Shown here in pieces: positions 22,300 to 35,360 of a stretch of DNA of 64,000 nucleotides (positions are counted from its first letter, which is position 1; the number at the start of each line of letters is the position of its first letter). The notes under the pieces were generated by a model that saw only the letters and a program-made list of their open reading frames with translations, made no database searches and was not told the origin of the DNA. Source of the DNA: Spisula solida (taxonomy: Eukaryota; Mollusca; Bivalvia; Venerida; Mactridae); NCBI GenBank assembly GCA_947247005.1, contig OX365950.1, forward strand, positions 51,932,761 through 51,996,760, read 5' to 3'. Position numbers and translations under genes: made by a program.

Positions 22300-25270
22300 A
22301 TTCAATGTAGTCATATTATGTATTTTTAGACGTCTAGTCATCAGTCATGCAGTATTTGTTCATGGACTCGTGAAAATTGGTGTACTGGTCATACACATGC
22401 AAAACTTGTTATGTTACGCAATACGTCTGACTGACTGTATTTTACCGTATATCGGTAAAATTAATAAATTATTAGCCTTTTACACGTATCGTGAAATTAC
22501 ATGAAATTGGGTATGATTACATGCTTTTAAAAAATGTTTCAGAAATATATACTGGTGGTTTCACATCTTTTAGTAGTGTTTATGACAATTTAAAGCCATA
22601 CAGAAACGAAACTTCGACAGAACCTAGCCACCCGCGCAAGTGATAGGCATAAAACGCACCATCCGTATCCGCTAAACGCATGGCCTTCAAAATTAGCACA
22701 TTACCATAAAGGGAAGTAATTACAAATGACAACACTGAAGTGAAGTACTAGGAGACCACAAGGCACTACTACACCTACTGTAGGAATAAACATTGTAATA
22801 CTGCAATGCACAGACAATTCTAAGCCATACACACACGATTGTGTGTCGCAGAGCCACCCACACAAGTGACAGACTGTTTTTTGTAGCTAAAATCAAGTGA
22901 ACGATTTGCCAGTAGGGTATTTGTTCGATGTAATACAATAAATTGCACATGACTGCGAGGTTCGCTGTTAATACTAGTAATATCAACCATTGAAAAGTAG
23001 TATCAGCCTCTGATGTTGCCTCGGTTGATATTAATATTCTTATGTTGATAATAATTTACTATCACCCTCGCAGTCATTTGTTATTTACCATGTATGTATT
23101 AGTCAATTAGTATTATCGATGTTTTGAGTATTTGTCCTTTATCTTCAAGCGAACAACTTCACGTGCTGCATGTTTGACAATTTCAGTTAAGTTATCATTC
23201 CAAATTGGGTAATTGGTAACCTAAATAAGGCACGATTCTGCGACAAACAAAATGTAATATGTTAGGCTAAGTATTAAGGAAAAGTATGATTAATGGTATA
23301 TAGGTCAAAGATAGAATCAGTGTCATTTTTGTCTTGGCCTTTGCAAATAAACTAGTAAAATAAGATACACACGTATTACAGTTTGTAACAATGCAATCAT
23401 AAATCAACGTCTCGCTAGAAGCTAGATAAATGTACTAGTACAGTTAATGGCTTATCGATTGGATATAAGTTTCTGGAATGAAGTGGGAATAGATATATTA
23501 AGTCTAAGATGTCATTATTAGAGGTTGTTTTGTAATAGTCGATACACACTCGTAAATGGACCTTTGGAAGGTTTATGTACTAGTACTAGTACTTATACCC
23601 GGTAATATCACCTTATCACCCTCATAGTTGTCCTCGCTTTGTGTAAGATAAATAATGCGATTTATGTATTCTTGATGCCCTCTAGCACATAAGTTAGCTG
23701 ATTTCATTCAGACAGACCCATTAAATGATGTCCTAAGAGGACAATAAACTATCTGTATCAAAGTACATGGATATATGTAATGCCGCTACTCATCACATAC
23801 CAAATACATGTAACATTGTGATTAATAATATATTATATATGAAGTGAATGACCCTTTCAGAGACATTGGCACATGATGAATGCATTAGTTGTTTTTTTCT
23901 CAAAAATGGCGAAAAAGTGAAAACTTGGAATATCGATGTACTGTGTATGGCTATAGACAGCCAGTGTGACACCAGTGCAGTACTACACATGTGCAAGGGC
24001 TCAGTTAACTTCGTAGGGTATTCAATCGAATCATGTTGTCGTTATGGAAAAAACAGACCGTTTCATTTTGACGTGCTCATTGTATTGTCGAATTTTGTGT
24101 GCATAATAAGGATAACATTATACCGACAGAATAGAGCATATCTGTTCATATTACTTTCAAAGCGAAACCCATTGTTTTTGCATTTCGAATCACTCTATTG
24201 CGTTCCAGTTTAAATATTCAAATGTCGTGTTTCTATTACTGCTATTTCTATTTCCAACAAATTATATAGCTTTAGGCTTCAACTAGCTTTGTCTGTCTTT
24301 GTCATAAACATCCACTCCTTTGCAAAAACTAGATAAAACTTAACGGCAAAGTTTATTCTCCTCCAACTTAAGGAAAAGTTCAACTGAATATATTGTTACT
24401 GACGTTACGCTGTAACGGGATATATGAGACATTATGACGTCACTCTTGGTTCCCTAATCGCCATCAAAGCGACTGACGCAAGTACAGAGAATGGTTGATG
24501 TGTTGAACTTTGGTATATTATTGCCCACCTGATACTGACTGCCTTGTCTCGGTCGGTTAGATAGACACCTTGTGTCAGTTATGTACCACTCTCCATATCC
24601 GTGTTCGAAGAGTTGGTATCCGTCACTGCCAGGGTGAATAGGACGAGTGACAAATGAAACAAGTTAGAACACGAATCGCAACAACGTGGATCCAGTTGTA
24701 ACAGGAATGTACATTTTGTCATTATGTGCACGTACATGTATCTGTCATGTGACACGATATTGTGGACTTGCTTAGACAAACATGCAAGGTTTAGTGAATG
24801 GAAGTAGAAGAAGAGACCGACACAAGACAAAGTGGGACGACAACATTACTGAGTGGACGGGCTTATCTCTCAGCTAGTGTCTAAAGGAAGCAGAAAACCG
24901 GGATGAGTAGCGACAATTGGTACCCCAGACTTTGGGACAGGCACAAACAAATGTATCTTCGTCAGGTTTGGTCGCCGATCATTATTGGTGCTACCTGTTC
25001 CTTAGATTCGCTGTTGAAGTATTGACATTGTCGACGGATGACAGTTAAAACGCGATACAATAGCAGAGCAGACCATTACGCTTCACATCACGCTTCCGAA
25101 CGCTTTATATTCGGTAGCTATGGCATATTAGAAAATCAAATGATAATATTGAGGTCGGGATTTAACAGTTACTCTCAATTGTTTCGTGCAGATCATGGCA
25201 ATGGTGCCATGCAGGGCTAGGGTGTAAGTATATGTTTTCGTGGAAAAACATATCAATCGTTATGCTAGAT
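22300..25270. other. Long stretch with no supported gene
   Basis: The longest frame (23848-24213, plus, 121 codons) has no recognisable domain, no splice context and a chance-like composition. The sequence appears single-copy within the window. Confidence 0.4.
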
Positions 25271-25274
25271 TACT

Positions 25275-25345
25275 AAAAGATTGAGTAGGGAAGGTAGCAC
25301 TCAACAAAAACAACTGAGCATGATTTACACAAAAATAACACACGA
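25275..25345 (+). repeat. R3 repeat, degenerate end
   Basis: AAAAGATTGAGTAGGGAAGG, TAGCACTCAAC and ACTGAGCATGA align with the R3 conserved end with several substitutions. Confidence 0.5.
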
Positions 25346-26377
25346 TAAAGAAAAATCACAGATCAAAAGAACAATCATCAAGAACAATCGCAACCAATGG
25401 TCGAGTAAAAAGCCAAAAACGTAACTGAAAAGCTACGTACAACCACATGACGACATTAGCCGACTGCCACGTCAATCAGTCAAACTAACTTGTCGATTTT
25501 TATTCAACTAAATTTTTAATCACCGTTTATATGAAACATACCCTTGCAAACGTACACTTGCAAGGCCAGAGTTCTTTATTGTCAGTTACTCGGACCCTCC
25601 TGTCCAATTTTTCAAAAAAGAAATTGTCAAAAATTTGTATTGTAATATATGCAAAGGGTTTTAGTATTTAATCATTTTTCCTGAAAACTATCACTGTTGT
25701 GAACCGTCATTGAATTGTTTGTAGTGACGTTTAGGGCCAGCACCAATAGTGTCATAGCTAGATTTTGGAGTTTTATTAATATTTCCCCTCCTCCTGCGGT
25801 CGTTTTGATCAAGAAAGTCCGAGTTACAACAAATTCGAAAACTCTGGCATTATCAATAAAATCCATGTAAAAAAACATTCATTCTGAAGATTTTGTCATC
25901 CACTCTGAAGTCAAAGAAACAAATGGCTATGTCAAGAATCGTAATATACAATTTTTACTCATTATAGTTTAAAACATACGGCGCTTCTTCATTTCTTACT
26001 TAACCCCGTCAATAATAATACTGTTGGGAAATCCTTTTGGCGTCTGTATCACGAAATATTAATGGCTACTTTGTCTGATTACGAGGTTTTATTGATGCTT
26101 TTAAGACGAGGTTAACATGTTACTACAATTACGATCACGAATGTTTGCCAGATAGTTCCGTTTTAACTTAAGACTTTCTTATTCAATAACTGGCCAATTC
26201 TGAAGGAAGGGAAACTTTCAATTGGAGATTGTATATCTGAATTCAACAATATGGAAACATAATAATTTAATGACATTAATTAAGCGCTCAAAATGATAAT
26301 AATTACCAATTGACGTACGAATACTATTTATGAGAGAAATCAATGTTTCTTGTGTGTAATTAAACAATGCGTTTTGT

Positions 26378-26645
26378 AAAAAGATAACAGAACATCGGAC
26401 AGGGACGGCAACATTCAATTTAACCAGCCGAGGACAGCAAACATAAAAAACATCACATACATCATTTACACGACACAATGCCCAATACATAACTGAACGA
26501 GAAAATGAACTTATCTCCTATCAAGCCCTAATCATAGCTGTCTAAAAGCTGAACACCCTAGTTCCAGCAATAAAAGGGTTGAATGACCTAGTTAGAAGCT
26601 AAATGTCCTAGTTTTACCGATAGTATAAAGCATAAAGCCCCAGTG
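26378..26645 (+). repeat. R3 repeat, ~265-bp copy
   Basis: Conserved end AAAGATAACAGAACATCGGA, CAGGGACGGCAAC; then CACGACACAATGCCCAA, AAGCCCTAATCATAGCTGTC, and body units (CTGAACACCCTAGTTCCAGC, GTTGAATGACCTAGTT). Confidence 0.75.
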
Positions 26646-28021
26646 TTACCAATATCATCATTTTACAACTGTCAGTATGACGCATTGAACCAAGTGTTAC
26701 ACACTACGTCCCAAATCCCAAAAGTATAGTGAGTAGGAATCAAAATACGAATATATCGTGTACAAACATAAACAATTACAGCGGACGGTGAAAACTAATA
26801 GTTCTGCTCAGGAACGCTTAATAAACGGAAATCACCATTACAATTTAGATCCTAAAAGTATCCAAACACAGACGACAACTAAAGGATAATGCATGCATAA
26901 CGCATCTATATTACGTACAATACGTACAAAATTAGACTTAGTTTTAACAGTGAAATGCATAGCCATTGTTCGGGCAAACAATATGTCCAACCAGAGGCTG
27001 TGGTCGAAAATTTCACATAATGAAGGCAGCATTAAGCACCGTCATTAGTCGAAACCTCTTTACAGAATCGATCTAAATGATACCCTTCAACGATAATTAC
27101 ATTCGCATTAACTTCTTAAGCGTTATTGAATAGTTAACAATCATGCAACAAAAATACTGATTTTGCTTTTTCCACTGTGTTAGTGAGTAGAAATATATTG
27201 TTTATTGAAGTTACTATTTCCTCAATATTCTATGTTTAAACATATTAAATAATCTGATATGCGTAGAGAACACACAAATTGGCGCCAAAACAAGACTTAC
27301 CTTATCCCAATGGGTTATATTGTGCTGTAAGTAGCTTGTGGCCACGTACGGAGTTATTACTAGATTTGATTACTTGCCATCCTTCTGTAAAATAGTCATT
27401 TGGAGGGAATCCAATTTTAATTCGAGACAATCCCCTAAAGGTACCTATTATACCATCAAAATACGTGTCCTGGCAATCTTATATTATAAGGTTTATAATT
27501 GTATCCTCGCGTTGGGGTCTGCAAAAAACGCAAAGTCTGAGCGAAAAAGGCACGCAATATATTTCAGATAAAATTCCTATAAATAGCTACTCTAGTGATA
27601 AATTGTCTTAAGAAAACAATCAACGGACAAGGAGAGATGTTGTTACAAGACTGATTTAAGGCTTTTTGGATTTCTTAGATCATGCTGTGATTGATAAGCG
27701 CCCGTGTTTTTTTCGTATTAACAGAGAAGGTTACGATGCAATTTATGTATTTTTAATGACAACGGTAACAATTTTTAGATTAGACATATCCGAGTTATAA
27801 CGTCAAATAGGCTATTGAATCGAGAAATAATTACTACTTGGGGACCGGCGAAAAGACGTATTGTAATTTGATGCCACTATATTTGTCTTATGTTAGCTTG
27901 AATTACACTACCTTAGAAAACAGGGGAAAATATAATAGAATTGGCTCAAGAGGGCATGCACTATTTTTCATTCGCGTAGAAGGAAATTGTTCTAAGGCAT
28001 TAGCATCTCTTTATTATGAAA
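26646..28021. other. Non-coding stretch upstream of the second signal-peptide exon
   Basis: No repeat family recognised. Frames at 27338-27571 and 27838-28137 are open, but the second overlaps the exon at 28022 in a different frame and neither shows a domain. Confidence 0.35.
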
Positions 28022-28133
28022 ATGGCTTCAAATCCAATTTCGCGGAAGCATATGTTTGTTATAATTACACATCTTTTATTATTTATGTGTGCCGTGGATA
28101 TAGTGAAGTGTGCAAAGCGAAAGCTTCAATTCG
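28022..28133 (+). CDS. First coding exon of a second putative secreted protein (partial)
   Basis: The ATG at 28022 opens MASNPISRKHMFVIITHLLL, then FMCAVDIVKCAKRKLQF. A short polar, basic start is followed by a hydrophobic core (MFVIITHLLLFMCAV) and a basic CAKRKLQ stretch that could include a processing site. The exon ends one base into the next codon, before GTAAGT at 28134: the same phase, same F-G ending and same donor context as the 19090 exon. The two may be paralogous genes or alternative first exons of one locus 9 kb apart. No downstream exon was found. Function unknown. Confidence 0.45.
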
Positions 28134-28600
28134 GTAAGTACAAAGTGTTGTTTATATAATGTTCAGACTCATGAAGAAACTTTTGATAGTTGATAGCTTT
28201 AAATGGTTGTTTATGGCATGATTTTGATAATATATATATAGGCAATTTACTGGCTCGTACAAGTCTTTTTTTTAGTGCGATAAAGAAGACGTTTCTTCGG
28301 GATAAAATGATTTACTTTTTGGGTTTTCTGAAGCCTAGTTTTATATGGCGGGAACAACTTCATTGTAATCCATTTGTAGTTGTAAACTTAAATAAAATTA
28401 CGAATGCACTTTATGGTTGTTTAATGGATACCTTGATAACCATCAGAATTAGCTTTATATTGTGTTAGTTAAATATTTGTCGACATACACATGTATAATT
28501 GTATAAACATCATGAGTCTTTATGTACGGATACATTTTGCGATGTACTGTAACATTCTTTTAATAAACTTTACGACTGTCAATTCATGGCGTATTCACCT

Positions 28601-28826
28601 GGGTACTGTTTTATCAAAGCACTTACGGAAATAGAAAACTTACGATCAAATTTAAATTCTTCATAATTTGTTACCAATTGCAAAGTGTGGTAAATGGAGC
28701 TGCAATACTAATAATGATTCAGTTACTAAACCCCTACAAACCATTACCACCACCAAATTGCAGTCGTTAAAGAATTATAAAGAATTTAAATTTGAGCGTA
28801 AGATTTTCGAAAGTTCTGTTTTATCT
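28601..28826. mobile_element. MITE family M1, most complete copy (~226 bp)
   Basis: Left end GGGTACTGTTTTATCAAAGC through AACTTACGATCAAATTTAAA is mirrored, with decay at the tip, by GAATTTAAATTTGAGCGTAA and GTTCTGTTTTATC at the right. Inner arms match over about 35 bp with few mismatches. Halves of the same family lie at 227-312, 11127-11262 and 16250-16345. Confidence 0.65.
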
Positions 28827-30392
28827 CATTTCTAGGATCAGAACCTGTATTTATACAATACACTATTTCAAATCAACCAATAGAATACAGCACAATGTAT
28901 ATAGGTAATTTAGAATTTTAAAACTGTCTATGTAATGCTTAATGTTCTTGAGATTTAGTTAAAGTCAAATTATGGTTTGGTATAACAATTAAGTCCATCG
29001 CAATTAAGAGAAATAACTGTGTTACGAACACCAAAGGGCGACCCAGTTGCTTGAAAATAACATAATATGTAAGTAAAGTATACTTCCTTATTACTTCTGC
29101 TTTCGACGACGCATTCAATATCATATATGTTTGTTTGGAATGAAACAGGTATCACTTATGGCGAATCAAATAACAATTTGCACAGATTCAAAATGAAACG
29201 TATTTCGATTATTAGAATGATGTTTGTAATTGCATTTAAATGATAATATTTATGCATATACATGAAACTTAAAATTTTAACTTAAGTCCTTAAGACGTAT
29301 ATATGTGAACGTGCAAACCAACAGTGTTAACCATTTTCTGTTTTGGTATACTTAGTCTCAAACAGAGCAAAACTCAATTCGGTGTTCTGCATTGCTCGTC
29401 TGATTTTCTATTACATTTAGGCAATTATTTGAAACAATAAAACATATTTCATTCGGATACCTTGTGAATTTAATGACATTTTATATCTTCACATATCGCG
29501 TTTCCGACTACAGATTATTATGTTTATTATTTCTGCTATCGATGTTGTTATAAGGAATAGATGATTGCATACTTTCCCGGTTGTGATACATTCAAAATCC
29601 GAAACAATATACATAAATCAGAGGTTAATGTTCTTGCGGATAAGTTAAAGTTAATCTTTGTAATAAGACACAATGGTTTCTAGATCCGTATCGATGATTA
29701 CTTTTGCCTTCCTAATTTCTTACTTCTAAGATAATTACAAGACTACATAAATATTTGAAATCCCCGTACATTGTGTACGCCGACTGGTCATTCTAACGTA
29801 AGCTAGACAATTTCTGATTTCCATAAAATTGCCGTCATATTTCCTTAATGTCCGTATTTATTTGATTAGAAACAATTTGGCCAGGGTGGCAATATAAGTT
29901 CAGAGCAGATTAATTGTAGGATGAATAAGAAAGGAATCCCCTGATAACAATGTGCAGCTATGGTTTCTCACGGTTGATTCCCAACCTTAGTGGCATTCAC
30001 AATGTATGAAGTCGTTTCATGAAGTAAATGTTGAGCACTCTTACTTTCTGTGTTGATAAATTGCTACGTGTTTCTCGTTCGGTTGTGTGTTGGGCACTCT
30101 TCACTGCACATGACTACGCGTATGGAACATACTCTTAATACGTAAAATATTGTGTCTCCTAAAATGTTCACATTGATTTACGAATTACTGCATTTATATG
30201 ATAGAAGCATTATTAAATTAGTCTCCATCTGATGTAATAGAAGCCAGGGTTTGCCTTACTTCACACTGTCAACCAAATACAGAAAATGTCAACGTATTTT
30301 ATGTCAGCCTAGAAACGGGGGCGCTGATTTACAATTAAACATTGCGTAGAATATGACATACAGCTTGTACATTCCAAAAAGGGTCGTTTTAT
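28827..30392. other. No gene recognised
   Basis: AT-rich. A minor R3-like fragment (TCGTTCGGTTGTGTGTTGGG) lies at about 30078-30105. Confidence 0.4.
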
Positions 30393-30490
30393 ACCTATGC
30401 CGAGTATAGCCTTTACTTGCCAATCAGCTTTCTGCTGAACAATGGCAGGCATATGAGTGCCTGCAACCGTATTTTAACCGGGTGGCCAAA
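30393..30490 (-). mobile_element. SINE family S2, copy 2
   Basis: Minus strand: GCCTGCCATTGTTCAGCAGA, AAGCTGATTGGCAAGTAAAG and GCTATACTCGGCATA match the 3' end of the copies at 17508 and 52793. The 5' part is degenerate. Confidence 0.65.
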
Positions 30491-30649
30491 TTAGAAGCAT
30501 TTGAATACCGGCAAATCGTAACCGAACCTTCGATTGCATCAATAATTAGGTTGACTGCCTTGTGACTCTGATATGTCTGATGCTTGCTAGGGATGTGTTT
30601 GACTCACTATGGCGGCAGGTTGTCGGAGTGGGACATCGTAGCTGCTAGA

Positions 30650-30715
30650 TATTTTATATTTCGTGCTCGGCTGTTTCTGGTAAGTGCTGCATTCTCGGTC
30701 CAATTATTATCATAT
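30650..30715 (-). repeat. R3 repeat, degenerate end fragment
   Basis: TTCGTGCTCGGCTGTTTCTG, GTGCTGCATTCTCGGTCC and an ATTATCATATTG tail align with the conserved end on the minus strand. Confidence 0.5.
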
Positions 30716-31304
30716 TGTTCCAATATGTTAAACAATGAAATATTATGGTTTTAATATCATAATAGCCGGACTATATTCAACCGGCCCTGTTTAGTTTCAG
30801 CTGTAAATCTTCCTAGCATATTTATCCTAGATCAAATCACCAGACTATATTTCTAAATGTATTACAGATCTGGCAACATTGTTCTCTAATAAATCTTAGA
30901 ATTTACTGTTTCGTCATGTCCTTCCTGTCAAACAAAATAAATTGCCTGTCAATAAAATTGTCGCGAGCGTTATCCATGAAGTCGCCGAACAAAACGGAAT
31001 AGAATAGATTGAACACATAGATTGAGCTAACAAAATCTCAAAGGGAAACATTAGAACTATTTTCAGCTAACAGGCGCTAATATAAACCACAATTGCAAAC
31101 ACAGTGTAAAACATGTAAGTAAATGCCTATAATGAAATAAAACGCATTTCCCACGTGTACTTGTACATGCATGTTCATGTATATTTATATCTTGCCTTCA
31201 TTGAGTGGTTGTGTATTTGTACTAACATTTCATTTTCTCCAACCAGATTGCTGAGATAGCTACCCTTAACGTCCCCAAACTTAAGTCCAAATATGTGTCA
31301 GCTG

Positions 31305-31480
31305 AAACCATGGCATTCAGCTTTTAATACTGTTATTCTTTAACTAGCTAGGACTTCAGACAGTTAAAACTAGGTATTTCAGCCGTTTCACTGTTAAAAC
31401 TAGGTAATTCAGCTTGGGCATTCAGCTTTTTTATTGCTGAAACTAGTTCATTCAGTTTTTTGACAACTGGGACTTGGGTA
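31305..31480 (-). repeat. R3 repeat, body units only
   Basis: Contains GGCATTCAGCTTTTAATACT, GTTAAAACTAGGTAATTCAGC and TTATTGCTGAAACTAGTTC, then GACAACTGGGACTTGGG: body of R3 without its conserved end. Confidence 0.65.
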
Positions 31481-32494
31481 GGACAAAACCTTTATACCCT
31501 ACTCTGACAGCCTCCTTATTCAGTCAAGCAAACATAACCAGAGAAAGAGCTAACAGACAAAAATGAATCATAACGGCGACCGCACAACCCGACAAAGCAG
31601 CACCCGACAGAAACAGCGCACATGCCTTTTTTAAATGAACGAAGAAGTTTTATGCTGGAATTTTACAGTCAAAGACATGCAGAACAATAAAGTAGCAAGA
31701 GCAACCATTGAAATGCTGAAGTGACAACATTATGATTGTATTTTTTCTGATACATTGTCATTTTACTATAATGTGGAAAATACAAACAAATAAGATAATC
31801 ATTCATAGGGCTTCCGCCTTGATACGGAGAATAACAAGTGTCTTAGTTTCTGTTATGGGAAAACCTCGTTTAAACTTCACAGCCTCTTCCTCTTGAAAGA
31901 TCTTGATCACATGATGTCCTTTTGTGTGCGATGCATATGCAGCAATGATAGTATAATATCCTAACCTTCTGTAAACTATGAATGATTATAATTTCCGTTT
32001 CCATTTTCCATGACTGTGCCATCGTTATAATTCAAAACGTAAATAGAACTACAAATGATTTTTTTACTATGTATTTTTGTTGGACATGTTTTGATCTTGT
32101 TTTGCCCTTCTTCCAACAAGACTGCTATGTTTCTTTTAATAACGCATATATAATGTTTCTGTTTGGTTTTGCATTGTGGCTTGTTCTTATGGTGTGTGGG
32201 TGTCCATGTTTAGTGACTGTTAACCTCTTTAGTGCTTTTGACACCTGAAATTCGGACTTGCAGTGGTTTAGTTTCAATTTCTCGTTAAGTTTTATGTGCT
32301 TGTGTAAACTATGTGTTAAATTCTTTCTTGTGTGTTCCTTCTTTGTGTTTTCCGTGCTCGACTGTTTTTGTAACGTGTTCTCGTCTCTGTTTGATTTTTC
32401 ATTGTCTTCCTCATACAAACGAGTGTATTTCGTTACATGGTATTTTGAAATTGTTTAATATGTTTCGTAACATTGATACATTTTTGAAAAGAAA

Positions 32495-32570
32495 GATACT
32501 AATAAATTGGGAAGGCAAGGCAACACTCAATAGAACCAGCAGAGCACGAAAATCACAAACAAGAGAATTA
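32495..32570 (+). repeat. R3 repeat, degenerate end
   Basis: AAATTGGGAAGGCAAGGCAA, CACTCAATAGAACCAGC and AGAGCACGAAAATCACA. Conserved end with substitutions. Confidence 0.5.
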
Positions 32571-33916
32571 CAGACCACCAGTAGTTCCTGATACTTAATG
32601 TATACATTTGTTAATGTACGCTATTCTACATTAGTTCATTCCATTATAGAGCCAACCAAATCTACAATCACCAAGGAAAGAATAGATTTTGTGTTGATAA
32701 GGTAAATATCTCGTTAAACAACTGTCACTACAGTTTACAAAGAAATATTAAATCGTACAAGAAATCAATGGCATTCGTGCTGCTTCAATACATGAGAAAC
32801 TTGATTCAAAACTATTTTCTTCTTGTTGTCTGTAATTTGTCAAGACATTAAAGTTTGTATTAGGTTGTGCCATGATATACGCGTGTGTAAGGTAGCAAAA
32901 CACCGGTTAGTGTCAACAGAAGGATCCCGATTTTAGGTTTTTGTTACCTTACACATTTTTACATGTACCATTTTTCAATTTCATGTACACAACATCTTTT
33001 TCTGTGGTTTTCTATAACACTTCTTAGGACGATGTCCACATTGACCCATATCGAACTTCGTTGTTCTGAGATATGTAAATGCGAAAAAAGAGGTTAACAT
33101 TCTTGGGTTGTGGTAAAGATATTTACCTATGTTCTACAATGGAGATAAACATATATTCCATTACTGTAGTATACTAGTATTGATTTTGAAGCAAAATAAC
33201 AGTCTCCACTACTAATGACTATTTTGATGATGTTTTGTACATTTTGGATTTATTAGCGGATATGGTAATATATAGATCTATAAATAAACAATCTGTGTCT
33301 ACATTTACATTCATTCGTCAATTGAACGAGTATACAATAGTTTCACAATCATATTGAACTTTACATGTTGAATTTATAATAGGTCCATACTGGTCGAGGA
33401 CGGCTATATGGTACCAATCAAAAGACATTACTTGTCTTAGGACATGTCCGCGAAATATCCGGAAAGCGTTTTCGCTAGAATTAAATGGACTTTTGTTTAA
33501 TACTCAAAAAGACCATACAGTAAATTGCCACTAAAGAGTTTTTAAATGTCTAATTGCTGTCTAATATGGCTATAAAATTCAGGCAAATGTTAGAAGACTT
33601 CCTCATTTACAAACCAGACAATCAAATTACTACCATTCGTGTTTATGAAGTTTTAGATCTAATTATGAAACGAAAGGAACTATTCTGGTTACGTTAAAGC
33701 CATTGGTGATGAGAACAAAGTAAGCCTAACTATTCAAGCTGACAATGTCCATGTTTCTGTATCTATTCGTTGAGTTGTATGTATTGCACAAAATCAATGG
33801 GTATGTTACTATCTACACGAGCGAGTTGTGCTGGGGTTTTTCTGTCAATATGGCATGTATAATGTTTCTGTTGAGTGTTTATTGCTGCTTGAGTTATCCT
33901 TTGAGTTGTCGTCTAT
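32571..33916. other. No gene recognised
   Basis: AT-rich, no exon with credible splice context. Confidence 0.35.
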
Positions 33917-34325
33917 GTGAATCGTTGTTTTCTGCTGACTGTTGCTCCGGGTATGTTTTACTGATGCGGTACACGTTTTGTGTTTTGTAGTTATTCTAAT
34001 TCATTCTTGTAGTTGCCCTTGTGGCCTTTACATTTAAGCTGTTCCTCTTCTTTTTGGTTGTTTTTGTGCCTTTCGTGTCCTGCTGTTTATGATTTGGCCT
34101 TGTGGTGTTAGGTAAACCTTGTGAATCGTTGTAGTCTGCTGGATGTTGCTGCTGATATGCTTAACTGGTGCGGTAGGCTATCGGAGTATGATACATGTTT
34201 CGTGTTTTGTAGTTGTTCTTATTCTTTTGTGTGCAAAAAAGGATTTTTCCTTGCGGCCTCTACTTTAAGTTGTGTCTTATCTTTTTCGTGCTGTTTCTTT
34301 TAATTGCTGACCGTAGTTTCGTATT
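33917..34325 (+). repeat. Two ~204-bp tandem units, T/G-rich repeat
   Basis: GTGAATCGTTGTTTTCTGCT at 33917 and GTGAATCGTTGTAGTCTGCT at 34121 head two related units. Both continue with TGTTGCT, GATGCGGTA/GGTGCGGTA, TTTTGTGTTTTGTAGTT and GGCCT-CTA/TTTTAAG. Related T/G-rich phrases (GTGTCCTGCTGTTT, CTGATGTTTCTGTTGATAGC) recur at 34495 and 36960, suggesting a dispersed family. Confidence 0.6.
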
Positions 34326-34599
34326 TCAACATACATGTACATTAGTACCTGAAGAAATTGGTGCAAGATATTATTTTAAGCTCAAAATTCTTAAACAATA
34401 ATAATTTTCGAACTCAAATAATTAATCTTACTTCTTGTTACCATATATCGTTTTTAAGGGACCACTTTCATAGCAATTGGTTCACTGTTCTGTTGATGCC
34501 TTTCGTGGTCTGATGTTTCTGTTGATAGCCATGTACATTCCATGTCCTCTTTATTATTGTTGTTTTGTACCTACTCGTGTGATTTATAAGCATGAAGGT

Positions 34600-35360
34600 G
34601 TATGTGGCAGTCATACCTAAAACATGTATAATTTAAGATATATATTTGTAAAAACAATTTGTTAATTGTCGCAAAAAAGGATGATACATGAATGTTAAGA
34701 CGATGTTACCTATTTTCATGATTAAAGGTATTATTCAGGATTATTTCAGGAATGTATTGTTAGTAAATTGATAGCAATCATTCTGAGTGTTCAGTCTTCA
34801 CTTTTCATTCCCATTTAAATATGAACCTTGTTTTCGAAGAATAAGTGTAGAAAAAAGGACATTTGATGATATACCGTGATACCATCCAAGGTGTATCTGA
34901 CAATCAAAAGGATGCCACCATTGTTATGAAAGTGAAGTGTTTGTTAATGTAGATACTGCTCTAAACTGTTGAGGTATTATTCAATGAACATCCACGATAA
35001 AACAAACACGTTGGTCAGCTATAACTTTCCACTAAGTAAGTAGGAACCTTTAATATTATCAATGCATTTATATAATCGCGTTAGAGTTTGGCATGTCTAA
35101 TGCATGTGCTCTAGTTGGGCACCGCGCCTTACATGAGGTAATGATAAAATTGCTCGTATGATTTCACACTAAAAAAAAACAGAAAAACGCACAATTCAGT
35201 GCTCTCATTTGTCCACGATATTTTTTGCTAAAATCTTTATTTTCTTTTGCGTTTTCTAAAAGTTTGAATCTTTTGGACTATGAATTCAACAAGCCAAAAA
35301 AATCCAGAATCTCGAAACATGTTTGTTTCCTATGAAATAAATACTCACTAATTGCCACCT
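34600..35360. other. No gene recognised
   Basis: AT-rich, no repeat or exon identified. Confidence 0.35.

Noticed and set aside
23848..24213. 121-codon plus-strand frame
   Set aside because: No domain, no splice context and chance-like residue content. Length is within random expectation for 64 kb.
31982..34401. Several Cys/Phe/Val-rich frames that look like membrane proteins
   Set aside because: They result from T/G-rich repeat sequence, which yields hydrophobic translations in any T-rich frame.
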